Below, one piece after another: positions 1 to 8,205 of a stretch of 64,000 nt of DNA (within the stretch, counting starts at the first letter, position 1; each line of letters starts with the position of its first letter). The notes beneath the pieces were generated by a model. It did no database searches. It saw only the letters and a program-made list of their open reading frames with translations, and was not told the origin of the DNA. The DNA lies in the NCBI GenBank assembly GCA_046328715.1, contig JAXLWB010000010.1:1-64000 (forward strand), in the 5' to 3' direction. This DNA comes from JAXLWB01 sp046328715. GTDB lineage: Bacteria; Chloroflexota; Anaerolineae; Caldilineales; Caldilineaceae. Both the position numbers and the translations under genes were made by a program.

Positions 1-192
1 ATAAAAATCAGCAAATTCAGATGTAATCGTTGTTGCAGAAGGTGGGTCATATAGATAAGCAGGCGTTGGTGAAGGCAACGAAGGCAAGAAACATAACTTG
101 AAATCATGCCAAAGCAACCCTTCTGCTTTCTCTGGTACTTAGCTCTGGTATCTCGCTTCATGAAACTATTTACAAACAAAGGAGAATACAAT

Positions 193-408
193 ATGGGACT
201 GCTTATTGGGGTATTGACCTTTCCGTTCAAAGTGGTTGCGCTTCCCTTCAAAGTGGTGGGTTGGCTCTTCGATTCTGGGTCAAATGCACCTGCTAATAGC
301 ACTGTGGGAATCGATTTTGTGAGACATCGCAATCAGCAATTCCAACACAATCTGATGAATCAAACGATCCAACGCAATACAAAACTTGCCGAGCACAATC
401 GAAAATGA
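193..408 (+). CDS. small hypothetical protein
   Basis: The product is 71 residues and I do not recognise it. I chose the ATG at 193 because AAAGGAG lies 9-15 bases upstream; the frame is open further upstream but without a ribosome-binding site. The first 30 residues are hydrophobic and contain a near-repeat (FPFKVVALPFKVVGWLF), which could be an amphipathic or membrane-associated helix. The C-terminal half is polar and rich in Gln, Asn and His. It is the first of six co-directional genes, most of which encode membrane or envelope proteins, so a membrane-linked role is a guess from context only. Confidence 0.55.
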   Translation: MGLLIGVLTFPFKVVALPFKVVGWLFDSGSNAPANSTVGIDFVRHRNQQFQHNLMNQTIQRNTKLAEHNRK

Positions 409-509
409 ACCACGAGTCAAGTGATAGGTCATATGTGTAGCCAGAAATTCGCTGAAAGCCACATCATCGACCACTTGTTCATAAGTAAGGTTATGCGCTA
501 TTGGTTCAT

Positions 510-627
510 CAAAGGAGGTGGTGCCCTTTGTACGGTTGACACGACTTTTACTGTGTAAATAGACGTCGTTCTGCTATCCGCTTAGAGTCGCGCGGAATCA
601 GTGATGGATCTAGCGATCCCCGCGCGA
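510..627. other. intergenic region with two inverted repeats
   Basis: No gene is seen between 409 and 695. CAAAGG (510-515) pairs with CCTTTG (525-530). Further on, TCGCGCGG (588-595) pairs with CCGCGCGA (620-627), and inside it GGATC pairs with GATCC around a four-base loop. The second structure is followed by TTTAA and could end transcription of the preceding small gene. It sits about 70 bases before the next start codon. Confidence 0.35.
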
Positions 628-695
628 TTTAATATGGATATCGGCCAGTAACCTACGTTTTCTCTAAATTTGATTGCACCCAAAAAGGAGACATT

Positions 696-1343
696 ATGAG
701 TTCGTTTCAACTTATTCAACATTCAGTTGCACCGTCGCAAAGATCTCTTTGGGGACGAACAATCTGGTTACATCCACGAGAAACCATCCGAGAAATTGTT
801 GCGACAAATCCTCAAGCGGGTGTTGGTACGCTTGTCTATTGGGCGACGATCACATTTGTAATCGACGCTGCTTATACGGATGAACTTTTTCTTCTGATCG
901 GCCTGCCACTCGCCTTGCTGGTCATTGGTCCCTTAGCGTGTACCATCGGCATTGGAATCCGGTGTGGTTTACTCGACATAGTTAGCAGCATCTTTGGCAG
1001 CACAGCAGATAGAGACAAAATTCGTGCTGCCTATGCGTGGCCTAAGTTATTGCATATTTGGCGCTTGCCCGTCTCACTTGCTTTAACGTTGCTTTCCTAC
1101 TTTCCAAGTGGTATGGAAACATTATCAGTACAAGATTCGGCAATTTTGCTTTTGCTACTGATCGATCTTGTGATTCAGGTATGGGCTTTTGTACTTTTGG
1201 TTGCCTGTGTTAGCGAAGTGTGTCATTTTTCAACATGGCGTGGATTCTTATCTATTGTCCTAAGTGACCCCATTGTGTTACTGGGTCTGTTACTAACCCT
1301 GGTTACAACATTTTGGTATGTGCTCGAATCGGCAGGTATTTAG
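696..1343 (+). CDS. YIP1 family membrane protein
   Basis: This 215-residue protein has five hydrophobic segments (roughly residues 43-60, 66-90, 118-135, 147-172 and 184-208) after a short cytoplasmic N-terminus. The N-terminal stretch WLHPRETIREIVATNP, followed by membrane segments, is typical of bacterial Yip1-domain proteins. Their eukaryotic relatives act in membrane trafficking, but bacterial functions are mostly unknown. The start at 696 has AAGGAG nine bases upstream. An overlapping reading frame from 674 was rejected for lack of a ribosome-binding site. The gene is followed 50 bases later by a small membrane-protein gene. Confidence 0.75.
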   Translation: MSSFQLIQHSVAPSQRSLWGRTIWLHPRETIREIVATNPQAGVGTLVYWATITFVIDAAYTDELFLLIGLPLALLVIGPLACTIGIGIRCGLLDIVSSIFGSTADRDKIRAAYAWPKLLHIWRLPVSLALTLLSYFPSGMETLSVQDSAILLLLLIDLVIQVWAFVLLVACVSEVCHFSTWRGFLSIVLSDPIVLLGLLLTLVTTFWYVLESAGI

Positions 1344-1393
1344 CCATTTCAATCAGACCGATCCCATTCATTTTTTTTGAAAGGAGCAATAAA

Positions 1394-1654
1394 ATGGAAA
1401 ATCTGCTCGGATTTATCGCAAACTTTGCATTACTTATTGGCGTTGCAATGGCAGCAGTTGGCCAGTTAATCTTATGGGTCATGTCGTTTCGGAAGAGTGT
1501 CTGGTGGGGGTTGGGTTGTGTGTTTGTTCCAGGATTACCATTGCTCTTTGCAGCGCGTAACTGGAGCGAAACACGTAAGGTCGTGACTTTCTGGGGTAGT
1601 GGTGCCATTCTTGCTTTTGTCGCAATGGGCATCATGAATCTGATTATGAATTGA
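1394..1654 (+). CDS. small membrane protein
   Basis: The product is 86 residues with about three predicted membrane segments (residues 6-30, 36-54 and 64-85) separated by short basic loops (FRKS, ARNWSETRK). I do not recognise a named family. The ATG at 1394 was chosen because AAAGGAG lies immediately upstream, whereas the longer frame from 1313 would overlap the YIP1 gene and lacks such a site. It is probably co-transcribed with the YIP1 gene. Confidence 0.6.
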   Translation: MENLLGFIANFALLIGVAMAAVGQLILWVMSFRKSVWWGLGCVFVPGLPLLFAARNWSETRKVVTFWGSGAILAFVAMGIMNLIMN

Positions 1655-1666
1655 TCTCGACATTCA

Positions 1667-1716
1667 CAACACAACACGTTAGAAATGGTTCTATTAAACC
1701 GTGTCCTGTTGTGTTG
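1667..1716. terminator. possible terminator hairpin
   Basis: CAACACAACA (1667-1676) can pair with TGTTGTGTTG (1707-1716) around a 30-base loop. No clear T-run follows, so this is a weak call. It separates the small membrane-protein gene from the M23 peptidase gene. Confidence 0.3.
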
Positions 1717-1796
1717 CGAATCACACTAACTCTCTTGAAGTTTCAACTTTTAGGCTGTCTATAGTCTTTGAACAACCAGACTTAAGGAAACACAAT

Positions 1797-2885
1797 ATGG
1801 CAAAAGAATACCATCAACCAACGGGAACTCTGACGAACTGGTCACCACCAATTCCGGGACAGATCAAAATTACATCTGGGTGGGGGAGACTACGCTCATA
1901 TCGTAACGAAGGCGGTAAACTCCCTGCCAAACATCAGGGCGTAGATATCGCTGCAGCAATTGGCACCCCTGTACAAGCGATCGGAGATGGGAAAGTTGTC
2001 AAAGTGCACTATTGGAAGCCAGGTGGGGGTACTCCTGGGGACCGAGCTGGAAACTACATAAGGATCCAACACCCAAATGGTTATTGTTCAGAGTATATGC
2101 ACCTTTCCGGTATTTCTGTAAAACCTGGAGACACGATCAGAGGCGGAGAGTTAATTGGAAAGTCTGGTGCTACTGGAGGTAATCGAGGGAATAAGGGTAA
2201 AGAAAATGCTACTCCAATGTCCCCTCATCTACATTTTCAGATACGAAACCAGTTCGGAGACAAGATACCACCAATGGATTTTGTAAAGATCCCTTCAGTG
2301 GATAAAACAATATCGACAAGCCCGGCAGCAAGCGAGCTATTTGCTGAATGGTCTGATACGAAGTGGCTTGACGATATAATTGATGACCCTGATGGTTACT
2401 CGGATGATACCTATGGTGACAGCAAGTTTGAAAGTATTTTTGGTGGATTGCTCAATTCCGACGAAGAAGAACTCTCGCTGGATAACTTAATTTCCTCGTT
2501 GACTGGGGATGGATTCGAGAGTGACTTTGAGGAAAATATGCCTAATCTTGATACTGAATTAGAGGACTTTGGTGAGTGGGTTGACAGTGATGGCGATGGA
2601 GCGAGCGATACCTGGATGTCCAATGGCTTCTTAGACTTTAACTTAGCTGATTCCGATGGAATCCCAGAAGAAATTCGTCTGGATGCGTCAGGCAATAGTA
2701 GCCAAGAAACTGAATTTGATCTGGATAATTTCTTGTTTGGTGAACGTGAAAACGAATACACAGGTACATTGAATGGTATTGAAATCGACGGGATTGAGCT
2801 TGAACTGGACATACTCGATGAAATCTTCAGCGGGATTACACCAGTCAACTCACCCAGTGAAAATGACGATATCAACGATGACTAA
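1797..2885 (+). CDS. M23 family metallopeptidase with acidic C-terminal tail
   Basis: The 362-residue product carries a LytM/M23 peptidase domain at about residues 20-160. Zinc ligands and catalytic residues are visible: H46 and D50 (HQGVD), H102 (MHLSG) and the HLH motif at 144-146. M23 enzymes usually cut peptide cross-links in peptidoglycan. No N-terminal signal peptide or membrane helix is visible, which is unusual for a wall hydrolase. Residues 165-362 are strongly acidic and contain a DSDGDGASD stretch resembling a calcium-binding loop of the thrombospondin-3 or EF-hand type. AAGGA precedes the start at 1797. Alternatives are a lysin, or a toxin released by lysis or by a dedicated secretion route. 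Confidence 0.8.
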   Translation: MAKEYHQPTGTLTNWSPPIPGQIKITSGWGRLRSYRNEGGKLPAKHQGVDIAAAIGTPVQAIGDGKVVKVHYWKPGGGTPGDRAGNYIRIQHPNGYCSEYMHLSGISVKPGDTIRGGELIGKSGATGGNRGNKGKENATPMSPHLHFQIRNQFGDKIPPMDFVKIPSVDKTISTSPAASELFAEWSDTKWLDDIIDDPDGYSDDTYGDSKFESIFGGLLNSDEEELSLDNLISSLTGDGFESDFEENMPNLDTELEDFGEWVDSDGDGASDTWMSNGFLDFNLADSDGIPEEIRLDASGNSSQETEFDLDNFLFGERENEYTGTLNGIEIDGIELELDILDEIFSGITPVNSPSENDDINDD

Positions 2886-3017
2886 ATTGTGATTGCAATG
2901 GTATATGGAGTTTTCCTAGCCTGATTTCGAGACGCAAAACTCTGCCTTTCATTCATAGTTTAGTCTATGCAAATGTTCACCAGTTGAAGTGAGGTATGTC
3001 AGAAAGGAGAAACCTCT

Positions 3018-4055
3018 ATGTTTACATCACTGTTTGCAGAAAAGATGATGACCGTCGAAGAAGGCGCAGCATTATTGAAGGCTGGTAAGATTGCAGAAGC
3101 TGCGAAAGCATTTCGCTTGATTACTACAAAACAAAAGGATAATCTTCAAGCACTTTTCTTGCTTGGTGTCTGCCATCACAAGTTACAGCAATATCAGCAA
3201 GCAGAAGCTATGTTTCGCAACATTATCAGCCTGCGAAGCAATTATGCTCAGGCCCATTATTACCTTGGACTTGTGTTGGAACTGCAAAATAAGCCACAAG
3301 AAGCAAAGCAAGCGTTTCAGAAGGCGCTTTCGTGCAAGCCTGATTTTGCAGAAGCAAAGAAAAAACTTGAGCAGTATGCATCGCACCACGACTCTAGAGT
3401 GCAAAGCTTTTTACGACCGCCTCAGCCATCTACCCTAGGACAGAGTATTTTGCCACAAGGAGGATTGATTATTCAGGGTCATCGTAGGATGTGCTCTTTC
3501 AGTTTTACGTACCTAATTATGTTGATGCTCTACGGATTAGGGGCAATGAGTCTGCTGGTAGCGCCACAAGATGAAACACATCTCATCTTGTTCTTTTGGG
3601 GAACCATCTTATTGATGGCGCTTTTCATTCGTTCACGCTCAACTAAATACTCAATATTCGAGAATCGTATTGACTATAGTTCTGGGATTCTATTTCGACA
3701 ATCCCATTCGCTCTGGATGTATCAAATTGAGCAGACTTCGTTGTCACGATCATTCTTCAATCTATTCACAGGCGATGCTAGGATTCAAATTCAGAGTTCG
3801 GATATTGGACAGGTAACAAATGGCGGTATTGGCTATTACATTCTATATGCGCTAAATGCCATTATTGAGTTGGTTACCCTAGGACTACTAAGTTTCAGAT
3901 TCATTTTGCATCGACAAGATCAACTGGTGAATTCTCCAATGACTATCAATATCACTGGTTTAGGCAATTACCACAAGATGAAGTCAACGTGGGAATGGAT
4001 TCGAGATCGATCACTCGGTCAGCGGCGCGAGTATAAGCAACACTTAATGAGATAG
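3018..4055 (+). CDS. TPR-repeat membrane protein with bacterial PH domain
   Basis: The 345-residue product has three or four tetratricopeptide repeats in residues 10-120 (for example LQALFLLGVCHHKLQQYQQA and YAQAHYYLGLVLELQNKPQE). A pair of hydrophobic helices follows at about 160-210, then a bacterial PH-like domain starting near YSIFENRIDYSSGILFRQ. TPRs bind partner proteins and bPH domains are often found in membrane stress proteins. The architecture suggests a membrane-anchored scaffold with a cytoplasmic TPR arm. AAAGGAG lies 9-15 bases before the ATG. The next gene starts 50 bases after the stop. Confidence 0.7.
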   Translation: MFTSLFAEKMMTVEEGAALLKAGKIAEAAKAFRLITTKQKDNLQALFLLGVCHHKLQQYQQAEAMFRNIISLRSNYAQAHYYLGLVLELQNKPQEAKQAFQKALSCKPDFAEAKKKLEQYASHHDSRVQSFLRPPQPSTLGQSILPQGGLIIQGHRRMCSFSFTYLIMLMLYGLGAMSLLVAPQDETHLILFFWGTILLMALFIRSRSTKYSIFENRIDYSSGILFRQSHSLWMYQIEQTSLSRSFFNLFTGDARIQIQSSDIGQVTNGGIGYYILYALNAIIELVTLGLLSFRFILHRQDQLVNSPMTINITGLGNYHKMKSTWEWIRDRSLGQRREYKQHLMR

Positions 4056-4105
4056 CGTTGGTGGGATGTGGTTATCTACATTTGGTCAAGAACAGGAGAA
4101 GTGAA

Positions 4106-4984
4106 ATGTACGCCAAGAAGAAACATCAAGAATATGTTCTAAGAATCTTATTTGTGACGTTTTTCATATTGTTACTCACTGGTTGTAATAGCGGAATAAT
4201 TGCTGCTTTGAAAGGTCAAGATTGTGAGAGTGACTGGCTGGATGAAGGTTTGAATAGAAACCAGTGTGACTTTCACCGACGTAACTATTCCGACTTTAAT
4301 TTTAGCCGTCAAGAGATGAAGGATGTGAATTTCAAAGGGAGTGACTTAACAGGAGCCGATTTTAGTCGAGCGAATCTTGAAAAATCTGTGTTTATGGGTT
4401 CAGAAATGAGCAATTCAAAATTGCACGCAGCCAATCTGAGAGCAACCAACTTTAACTCAGCAGATTTGCGCAATGCTGACTTGCGAAGTGCCGACCTGAC
4501 AGGTGCTTTTCTTTCATATGCAGATTTACAAGAGGCTGACCTTACTTGGTGTGACTTGGACAACGCTACTTTGAGAGAAACTAATCTGTTCAACGCAAAT
4601 TTGAGGGGTGTGGAGCTAAATCAGTCAGACTTACGTGGTGCCAACCTGAATTCTGCAAACTTAAATGGGGCAAAATTAGTTTCTTCAAATTTGAGTGATG
4701 CTGATATTAGCAATGCCTATCTTAGCGGGGTTGACCTGAGTAACGCAATCCTTATGCGGTCTAATTTGAGTGGCACCTTACTGGTGATGACTGATTTGAG
4801 CGGGGCAAATCTGGCCGGAGCAAACTTCAGAGGTGCTAAGCTTCAGCGTGCTAAGCTTCATGCTGCCGATTTGTCTGCTGCAGATCTTACTCAGGCAGAA
4901 TTGCAAGGAGTTCACTATAACAGCCAGACTCGTTGGCCCGATGGATTTGATCCAAATGCCGCTGGTGCGATACTAGATGACTAA
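4106..4984 (+). CDS. pentapeptide-repeat lipoprotein
   Basis: The 292-residue product begins with a lipoprotein signal (hydrophobic stretch ending in LLTGC). It continues into about 35 pentapeptide repeats of the A(D/N)Lxx type, such as ADLTG, ANLRA and ADLQE. Such repeats fold into a right-handed quadrilateral beta-helix and usually mediate binding. The lipobox implies an outer-face location. The start at 4106 was preferred over 4058 because AGGAGA lies just upstream and the signal peptide then begins correctly. The gene ends about 45 bases before a strong intrinsic terminator, so it is the last gene of the 0-5 kb group. Confidence 0.8.
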   Translation: MYAKKKHQEYVLRILFVTFFILLLTGCNSGIIAALKGQDCESDWLDEGLNRNQCDFHRRNYSDFNFSRQEMKDVNFKGSDLTGADFSRANLEKSVFMGSEMSNSKLHAANLRATNFNSADLRNADLRSADLTGAFLSYADLQEADLTWCDLDNATLRETNLFNANLRGVELNQSDLRGANLNSANLNGAKLVSSNLSDADISNAYLSGVDLSNAILMRSNLSGTLLVMTDLSGANLAGANFRGAKLQRAKLHAADLSAADLTQAELQGVHYNSQTRWPDGFDPNAAGAILDD

Positions 4985-5029
4985 TACAGGATTCGACACT
5001 TTGGTTGTAAATGTATAGCCTACTTCTCG

Positions 5030-5064
5030 AAAGGGATTGCTGCTGTGGCAGCGGTCCCTTTTTG
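5030..5064 (+). terminator. intrinsic terminator of the first gene group
   Basis: AAGGGA and GCTGC on the left arm pair with GCAGC and TCCCTT on the right arm around a TGTG loop, and a run of T follows directly. This is a textbook rho-independent terminator placed 45 bases after the pentapeptide gene. Confidence 0.85.
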
Positions 5065-5273
5065 TTTGAAGCAAGATTGATGCGCGAACATTTTCGGTGA
5101 ATTTTGCCCCTGCAACCCAATCCTCAAACATTTCTGATCAATTTATAAAACCTTTCTGTAAGTGGAACTAACAAATTTTCTAGTTCGTTAGTTAGCTAGC
5201 GAGACGTGCTATCTCGTTAAGGTGACATCTAGACAATGCGAATATCATTGCCGAAAGGAAGCAACAAGCATAT
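5065..5273. other. intergenic region before the insertion sequence
   Basis: No convincing gene is seen. An ATG at 5236 has AAGGTGA eleven bases upstream and reads MRISLPKGSNKHM before stopping at the edge of the insertion sequence. This may be the 5' end of the phosphatase gene whose 3' half lies beyond the element, but 13 residues are too few to prove it. A short inverted repeat, CGAGA/TCTCG, lies near 5200-5216. Confidence 0.3.
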
Positions 5274-5307
5274 GTAATAACGTGAGTTCGGAGTTAAGAG
5301 AAAAGAA

Positions 5308-5372
5308 GAACACCTTTTGTAGCTGGTAAAATGTGAGTATCCAGTTCACAAAGCCAAGCAAGAAAGGTGTTC
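5308..5372 (+). promoter_or_regulatory. hairpin covering the transposase ribosome-binding site
   Basis: GAACACCTTT (5308-5317) is perfectly complementary to AAAGGTGTTC (5363-5372), which contains the Shine-Dalgarno sequence just before the transposase ATG. Transcripts that enter from outside the element would contain both arms and mask the site. Transcripts that start inside the loop would not. Comparable protection against read-through is known in other IS families such as IS10; its action here is inferred. Confidence 0.55.
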
Positions 5373-5375
5373 ATA

Positions 5376-6263
5376 ATGAGTTTACTCGAACTTTTCTGTA
5401 CTGTCGATGAATTCTGTGTGCGAATTGAGCAACAAGTCAGTGTCAAACAAATCGGCAAAGGGAAGCCCGGACCGCAAGCGGGACTATGTTGGAGTGAAGT
5501 GATGACGATCTTGATCCATTTTCATCAATCGCATTACCGGGACTTCAAAGCGTACTACATCGAGCATGTATGTCAGCACTTACGCAGTGAGTTTCCAGGA
5601 CTGGTGAGTTACAATCGCTTTGTCGAGCTGATCCCAGTCGTCTTGCCCTACCTGCTCTTGTTTTTACGCTCACGGTTGGGTAAAACCCGAGGGATTGCCT
5701 TTATGGACTCGACCACCCTCCCGGTTTGTCACAACAAACGCATCTTTGGGCATAAGGTGTTTGAAGGTCTAGCGGCGCGTGGCAAATCGACGCTTGGTTA
5801 CTTTTTTGGTTTCAAGTTGCATCTCGTTGTCAACGACCAAGGAGAACTGCTTTCCTTCATGCTCTCGCCTGGCAATGTCAATGACCGCAAACCAGTGCTC
5901 AAGCTCGTCAAAAAGCTGTGGGGCAAACTCTTTGCCGATAAAGGCTATGTCTCCCAAAAGCTCTTTGAACAGTTGTTTGCTCAAGGCATTCAATTGGTTA
6001 CTCCACAGAAAAAGAGTAAGAAAAAGCAGGAAACTCGTATGCTACCGCTCTGGGACAAACTACTCGTGCGCAAGCGTTCCATCATTGAGACCATCAATGA
6101 CCAACTCAAGAACATTTCGCAAATCGCTCATACCCGTCATCGCAGCCCAACTAACTTCTTGGTCAACTTACTTTCCGGCCTATTGGCCTACACGTTTCAG
6201 GACAAAAAGCCAGCGATTCGTTTCGATTCTCATGACTTGGCTCTCTTGCCTGCCATCATTTAA
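5376..6263 (+). CDS. IS982 family transposase
   Basis: The 295-residue protein is a DDE transposase of the IS982 type. Recognisable blocks are the N-terminal WSEVMTILIHFHQSHYRDFKAY region, FMDSTTLPVCHN with the first catalytic Asp, FFGFKLHLVVND, LFADKGYVS with the second Asp, and RSIIETINDQLKN with the catalytic Glu. It appears full length and intact, so the element may still be active. I used the ATG at 5376; a GTG three codons upstream is also possible. Its ribosome-binding site AAAGGTG is also one arm of a hairpin (see 5308-5372). Confidence 0.93.
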   Translation: MSLLELFCTVDEFCVRIEQQVSVKQIGKGKPGPQAGLCWSEVMTILIHFHQSHYRDFKAYYIEHVCQHLRSEFPGLVSYNRFVELIPVVLPYLLLFLRSRLGKTRGIAFMDSTTLPVCHNKRIFGHKVFEGLAARGKSTLGYFFGFKLHLVVNDQGELLSFMLSPGNVNDRKPVLKLVKKLWGKLFADKGYVSQKLFEQLFAQGIQLVTPQKKSKKKQETRMLPLWDKLLVRKRSIIETINDQLKNISQIAHTRHRSPTNFLVNLLSGLLAYTFQDKKPAIRFDSHDLALLPAII

Positions 6264-6279
6264 TTCCGAACTCACGTTA

Positions 6280-6531
6280 TTACCAAAAGGATACGACTTT
6301 GTCCAGGAGCAACTGGCGCAAGGGCGAACCGTGCTCGTCCACTGTTCGGGCGGGAATGATCGGACAGGTCTCTTTTTGAGTTACTTCTTGATGCGCTACG
6401 CTGGTCTGTCAGTTGAGCAGGCTATTCAACATATACGAACTGTGCGACCCACGGCTTTGAGTGCTGAGGGATGGCTGCCGTTTGCACAGCAAATTTTGAG
6501 AGATGTAGGGGATCATGCCCACTCGCGATAA
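6280..6531 (+). pseudogene. dual-specificity phosphatase, 3' remnant cut by the IS
   Basis: Immediately right of the insertion sequence an open frame without its own start encodes about 83 residues of a dual-specificity/tyrosine phosphatase. It includes the intact active-site loop VHCSGGNDRTG (the CX5R signature) and the following helices (LSVEQAIQHIRTVRP). The N-terminal half of the domain, including the usual general-acid loop, is missing. It is probably non-functional unless transcribed and translated from the IS. Its last 17 bases overlap the start of the next gene, so the two were likely translationally coupled before the insertion. Confidence 0.8.
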
Positions 6532-7231
6532 ACAATCTCGTAGACAACGCAATGCAGATAAGGTGCGCCGTTCTGCTGCCGTTCCTGATGGGGCTTCGGC
6601 ACAGATGGCGACCTCCAAAGTCGAGCTGGCTGAGGGAATGCGCCGCTTAGCCAAGATCGCGCCTGGACGCTTGCGCATCGACTTGAATGAACGTGAGCTC
6701 ACGATCCGGCGCAGTTTGAAAAATCCGCAAGGCTTTAACACGCTGCTCATCAACGTGGCTGGCTTGGCAATTCTGCTCTTTCTAGGTTTGCGCCTTTGGC
6801 CAAACCGGTCCGTGCTGTTAGAGTCTAACAGTGCTTGGGGCATTATCGCCGCAGTAGTTGCGATTCTGCCTATTCTCTACTACAGCTTACTGGTACTATT
6901 TGATGAGGAGATCATTCGGATCAATGCTGAGGGGGTGCGAGTGTTCTATCGACCGTTACCCTATCGAGGGAAATGGATTCGTACACAGGAAATCGAGCAA
7001 CTGTACACGGTCTCGTACGAGCGAGCGCAGTTGAGTAGCCTTCAGTCACGGCACAAGAAATACGAAACAGTCTACGGGGTGCGGGTAAAGACAAGCCAAG
7101 GAAAGGAGATGCCGCTAGTAGGCGGCATCGCAACACCTGAAGAAGCCAGCTATGTTGAGCGAGTGATTGAGAAAAGTTTGGGAATTCAGGATGTGCCTGA
7201 TGCCTCGCTGGTTGATTTTTCTGCGCACTAG
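6515..7231 (+). CDS. membrane protein with PH-like C-terminal domain
   Basis: The 238-residue product has a basic, Arg-rich N-terminus (residues 1-30), a segment around 50-70 that resembles a short beta-rich domain (LRIDLNERELTIRRSLKN), two membrane helices (about 78-96 and 108-131), and a C-terminal domain (135-225) that looks like a bacterial PH fold (INAEGVRVFYRPLPYRGKWIRTQEI). I cannot name a family. AGGGGAT lies before the ATG, which overlaps the end of the broken phosphatase gene by 17 bases. Insertion of the IS upstream may have changed its expression. Confidence 0.55.
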   Translation: MPTRDKQSRRQRNADKVRRSAAVPDGASAQMATSKVELAEGMRRLAKIAPGRLRIDLNERELTIRRSLKNPQGFNTLLINVAGLAILLFLGLRLWPNRSVLLESNSAWGIIAAVVAILPILYYSLLVLFDEEIIRINAEGVRVFYRPLPYRGKWIRTQEIEQLYTVSYERAQLSSLQSRHKKYETVYGVRVKTSQGKEMPLVGGIATPEEASYVERVIEKSLGIQDVPDASLVDFSAH

Positions 7232-7317
7232 AAATGCAGAGAGGTCTGAGCTAAAATTGATGGCGTTCTAGAACAGATTAGGTATAACACAGTGAACTAG
7301 ACAAGGAGGCTTTCACG

Positions 7318-7998
7318 ATGACAGCAGGTCACTTTGGATTGGCAGCAGGTGTCAAGTCTTCAGCAACACGAGTTCCTCTCTGGGCATTGATGCTCAGCAC
7401 CTATTTGTTGGATGTCATCTTTATCTTCCTGGCAGCAACGGGGATCGAGGGCTTTGCTCCGATTGACCCCGATCATCCTGCTTACGGCCAGGTGCTGATC
7501 CACGCCTACTACACCCATTCGTTGGTCGGCGCTGCGCTGATCGCCCTGATCGCGGGTCTGATCGCAGCTTGGGCATGGGGGCAACAGGCTGGTGTCGTGA
7601 TTGGCGTAGTTGTCTTCTCGCATTGGATTCTGGACCTGCTCGTCCACCGTCCAGATTTGCCAATCTTGCCCAACAATCTCGGCAATTTGCCGTTGTTGGG
7701 GCTAGGGCTCTGGCAGGCCCCCGTGATCAGCGCTGCAGTTGAACTGCTGCTTGCCCTCGTCGGTGCGTACCTCTACTACCGTAGCGCGCTCCAACAATCT
7801 GGAGTCTCGAATATTGGAGGCGAACGAAGAAGCCGAGCGCTGGTGGCCTCGGGTATCACCGGCTTACTGTTGCTCTTGCTGTTGGCGGCTGATTTCTTCA
7901 ACCTGCCGCTGCTGATTGCCGTGGGGCTTATGCTGTTGCTGATTGTGTTGTGTGGCTGGTTGGATGCGCGACTCAACTGGTCGTTGGCAGCTAGCTAA
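7318..7998 (+). CDS. membrane-bound metal-dependent hydrolase-like protein
   Basis: The 226-residue protein has about six membrane helices and scattered conserved histidines: H5 near the start, AYYTHS, and SHWILDLLVHRPDLP. This pattern resembles the YdjM/DUF457 group of predicted membrane-embedded metal-dependent hydrolases. The reaction is unknown for most members. CAAGGAGG lies nine bases before the ATG. The gene stands alone between the PH-like protein gene and a convergent DNA-repair gene. Confidence 0.65.
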   Translation: MTAGHFGLAAGVKSSATRVPLWALMLSTYLLDVIFIFLAATGIEGFAPIDPDHPAYGQVLIHAYYTHSLVGAALIALIAGLIAAWAWGQQAGVVIGVVVFSHWILDLLVHRPDLPILPNNLGNLPLLGLGLWQAPVISAAVELLLALVGAYLYYRSALQQSGVSNIGGERRSRALVASGITGLLLLLLLAADFFNLPLLIAVGLMLLLIVLCGWLDARLNWSLAAS

Positions 7999-8036
7999 AG
8001 GTGCGCATGAATTTTTAGCTGTTTGTCCTATTTTGT

Positions 8037-8087
8037 GTGAAAGGTGATGCGTGAGATGCTATCGAAAATTCACACATCACCTTTCAC
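8037..8087. terminator. hairpin between convergent genes
   Basis: GTGAAAGGTGATG (8037-8049) pairs perfectly with CATCACCTTTCAC (8075-8087). It lies in the gap between two genes that run towards each other and probably ends transcription from at least one side. Confidence 0.55.
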
Positions 8088-8127
8088 AGAGATTGATTGC
8101 CAGTGCATGATTAACGGAGTAATTTTG

Positions 8128-8192
8128 CAATCTTCCGGGAAGGGCCTACGTATAAGCCGGCTTTTTGCTCGAGCCTTCCCGGAAGAAGATTG
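8128..8192. repeat. palindromic repeat with CTTCCGGGAAGG core, copy A
   Basis: CAATCTTCCGGGAAGG at the left and CCTTCCCGGAAGAAGATTG at the right form a long imperfect hairpin. The same core arms occur at 16482-16546 and, partly decayed, at 17270-17331. This copy lacks the conserved outer ends of the other two and is probably the most diverged. Confidence 0.65.
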
Positions 8193-8205
8193 ACCAAATA
8201 CTTTG

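Larger units (their letters stand above)
5274..6283 (+). mobile_element. IS982-family insertion sequence
   Basis: The element is 1010 bp. Its ends are inverted repeats: GTAATAACGTGAGTTCGGA at 5274-5292 is repeated in reverse at 6265-6283, and the match extends to 23 of 24 positions. A single transposase gene fills it, and the stop codon lies inside the right repeat. Length and transposase type fit IS982. No direct target duplication is visible at the flanks, and the right side enters the middle of a phosphatase coding region, so a deletion may have accompanied insertion. Confidence 0.9.

Noticed and set aside
536..564. TTGACA as a -35 box before the YIP1 gene
   Set aside because: At the proper 16-18 base spacing there is no acceptable -10 box; TAAATA lies only 14 bases away.
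5267..6292. Target duplication around the IS982 element
   Set aside because: No direct repeat of 5-9 bases could be found at the two outer borders; the GTAAT/ATTAC similarity is inverted and belongs to the element ends.
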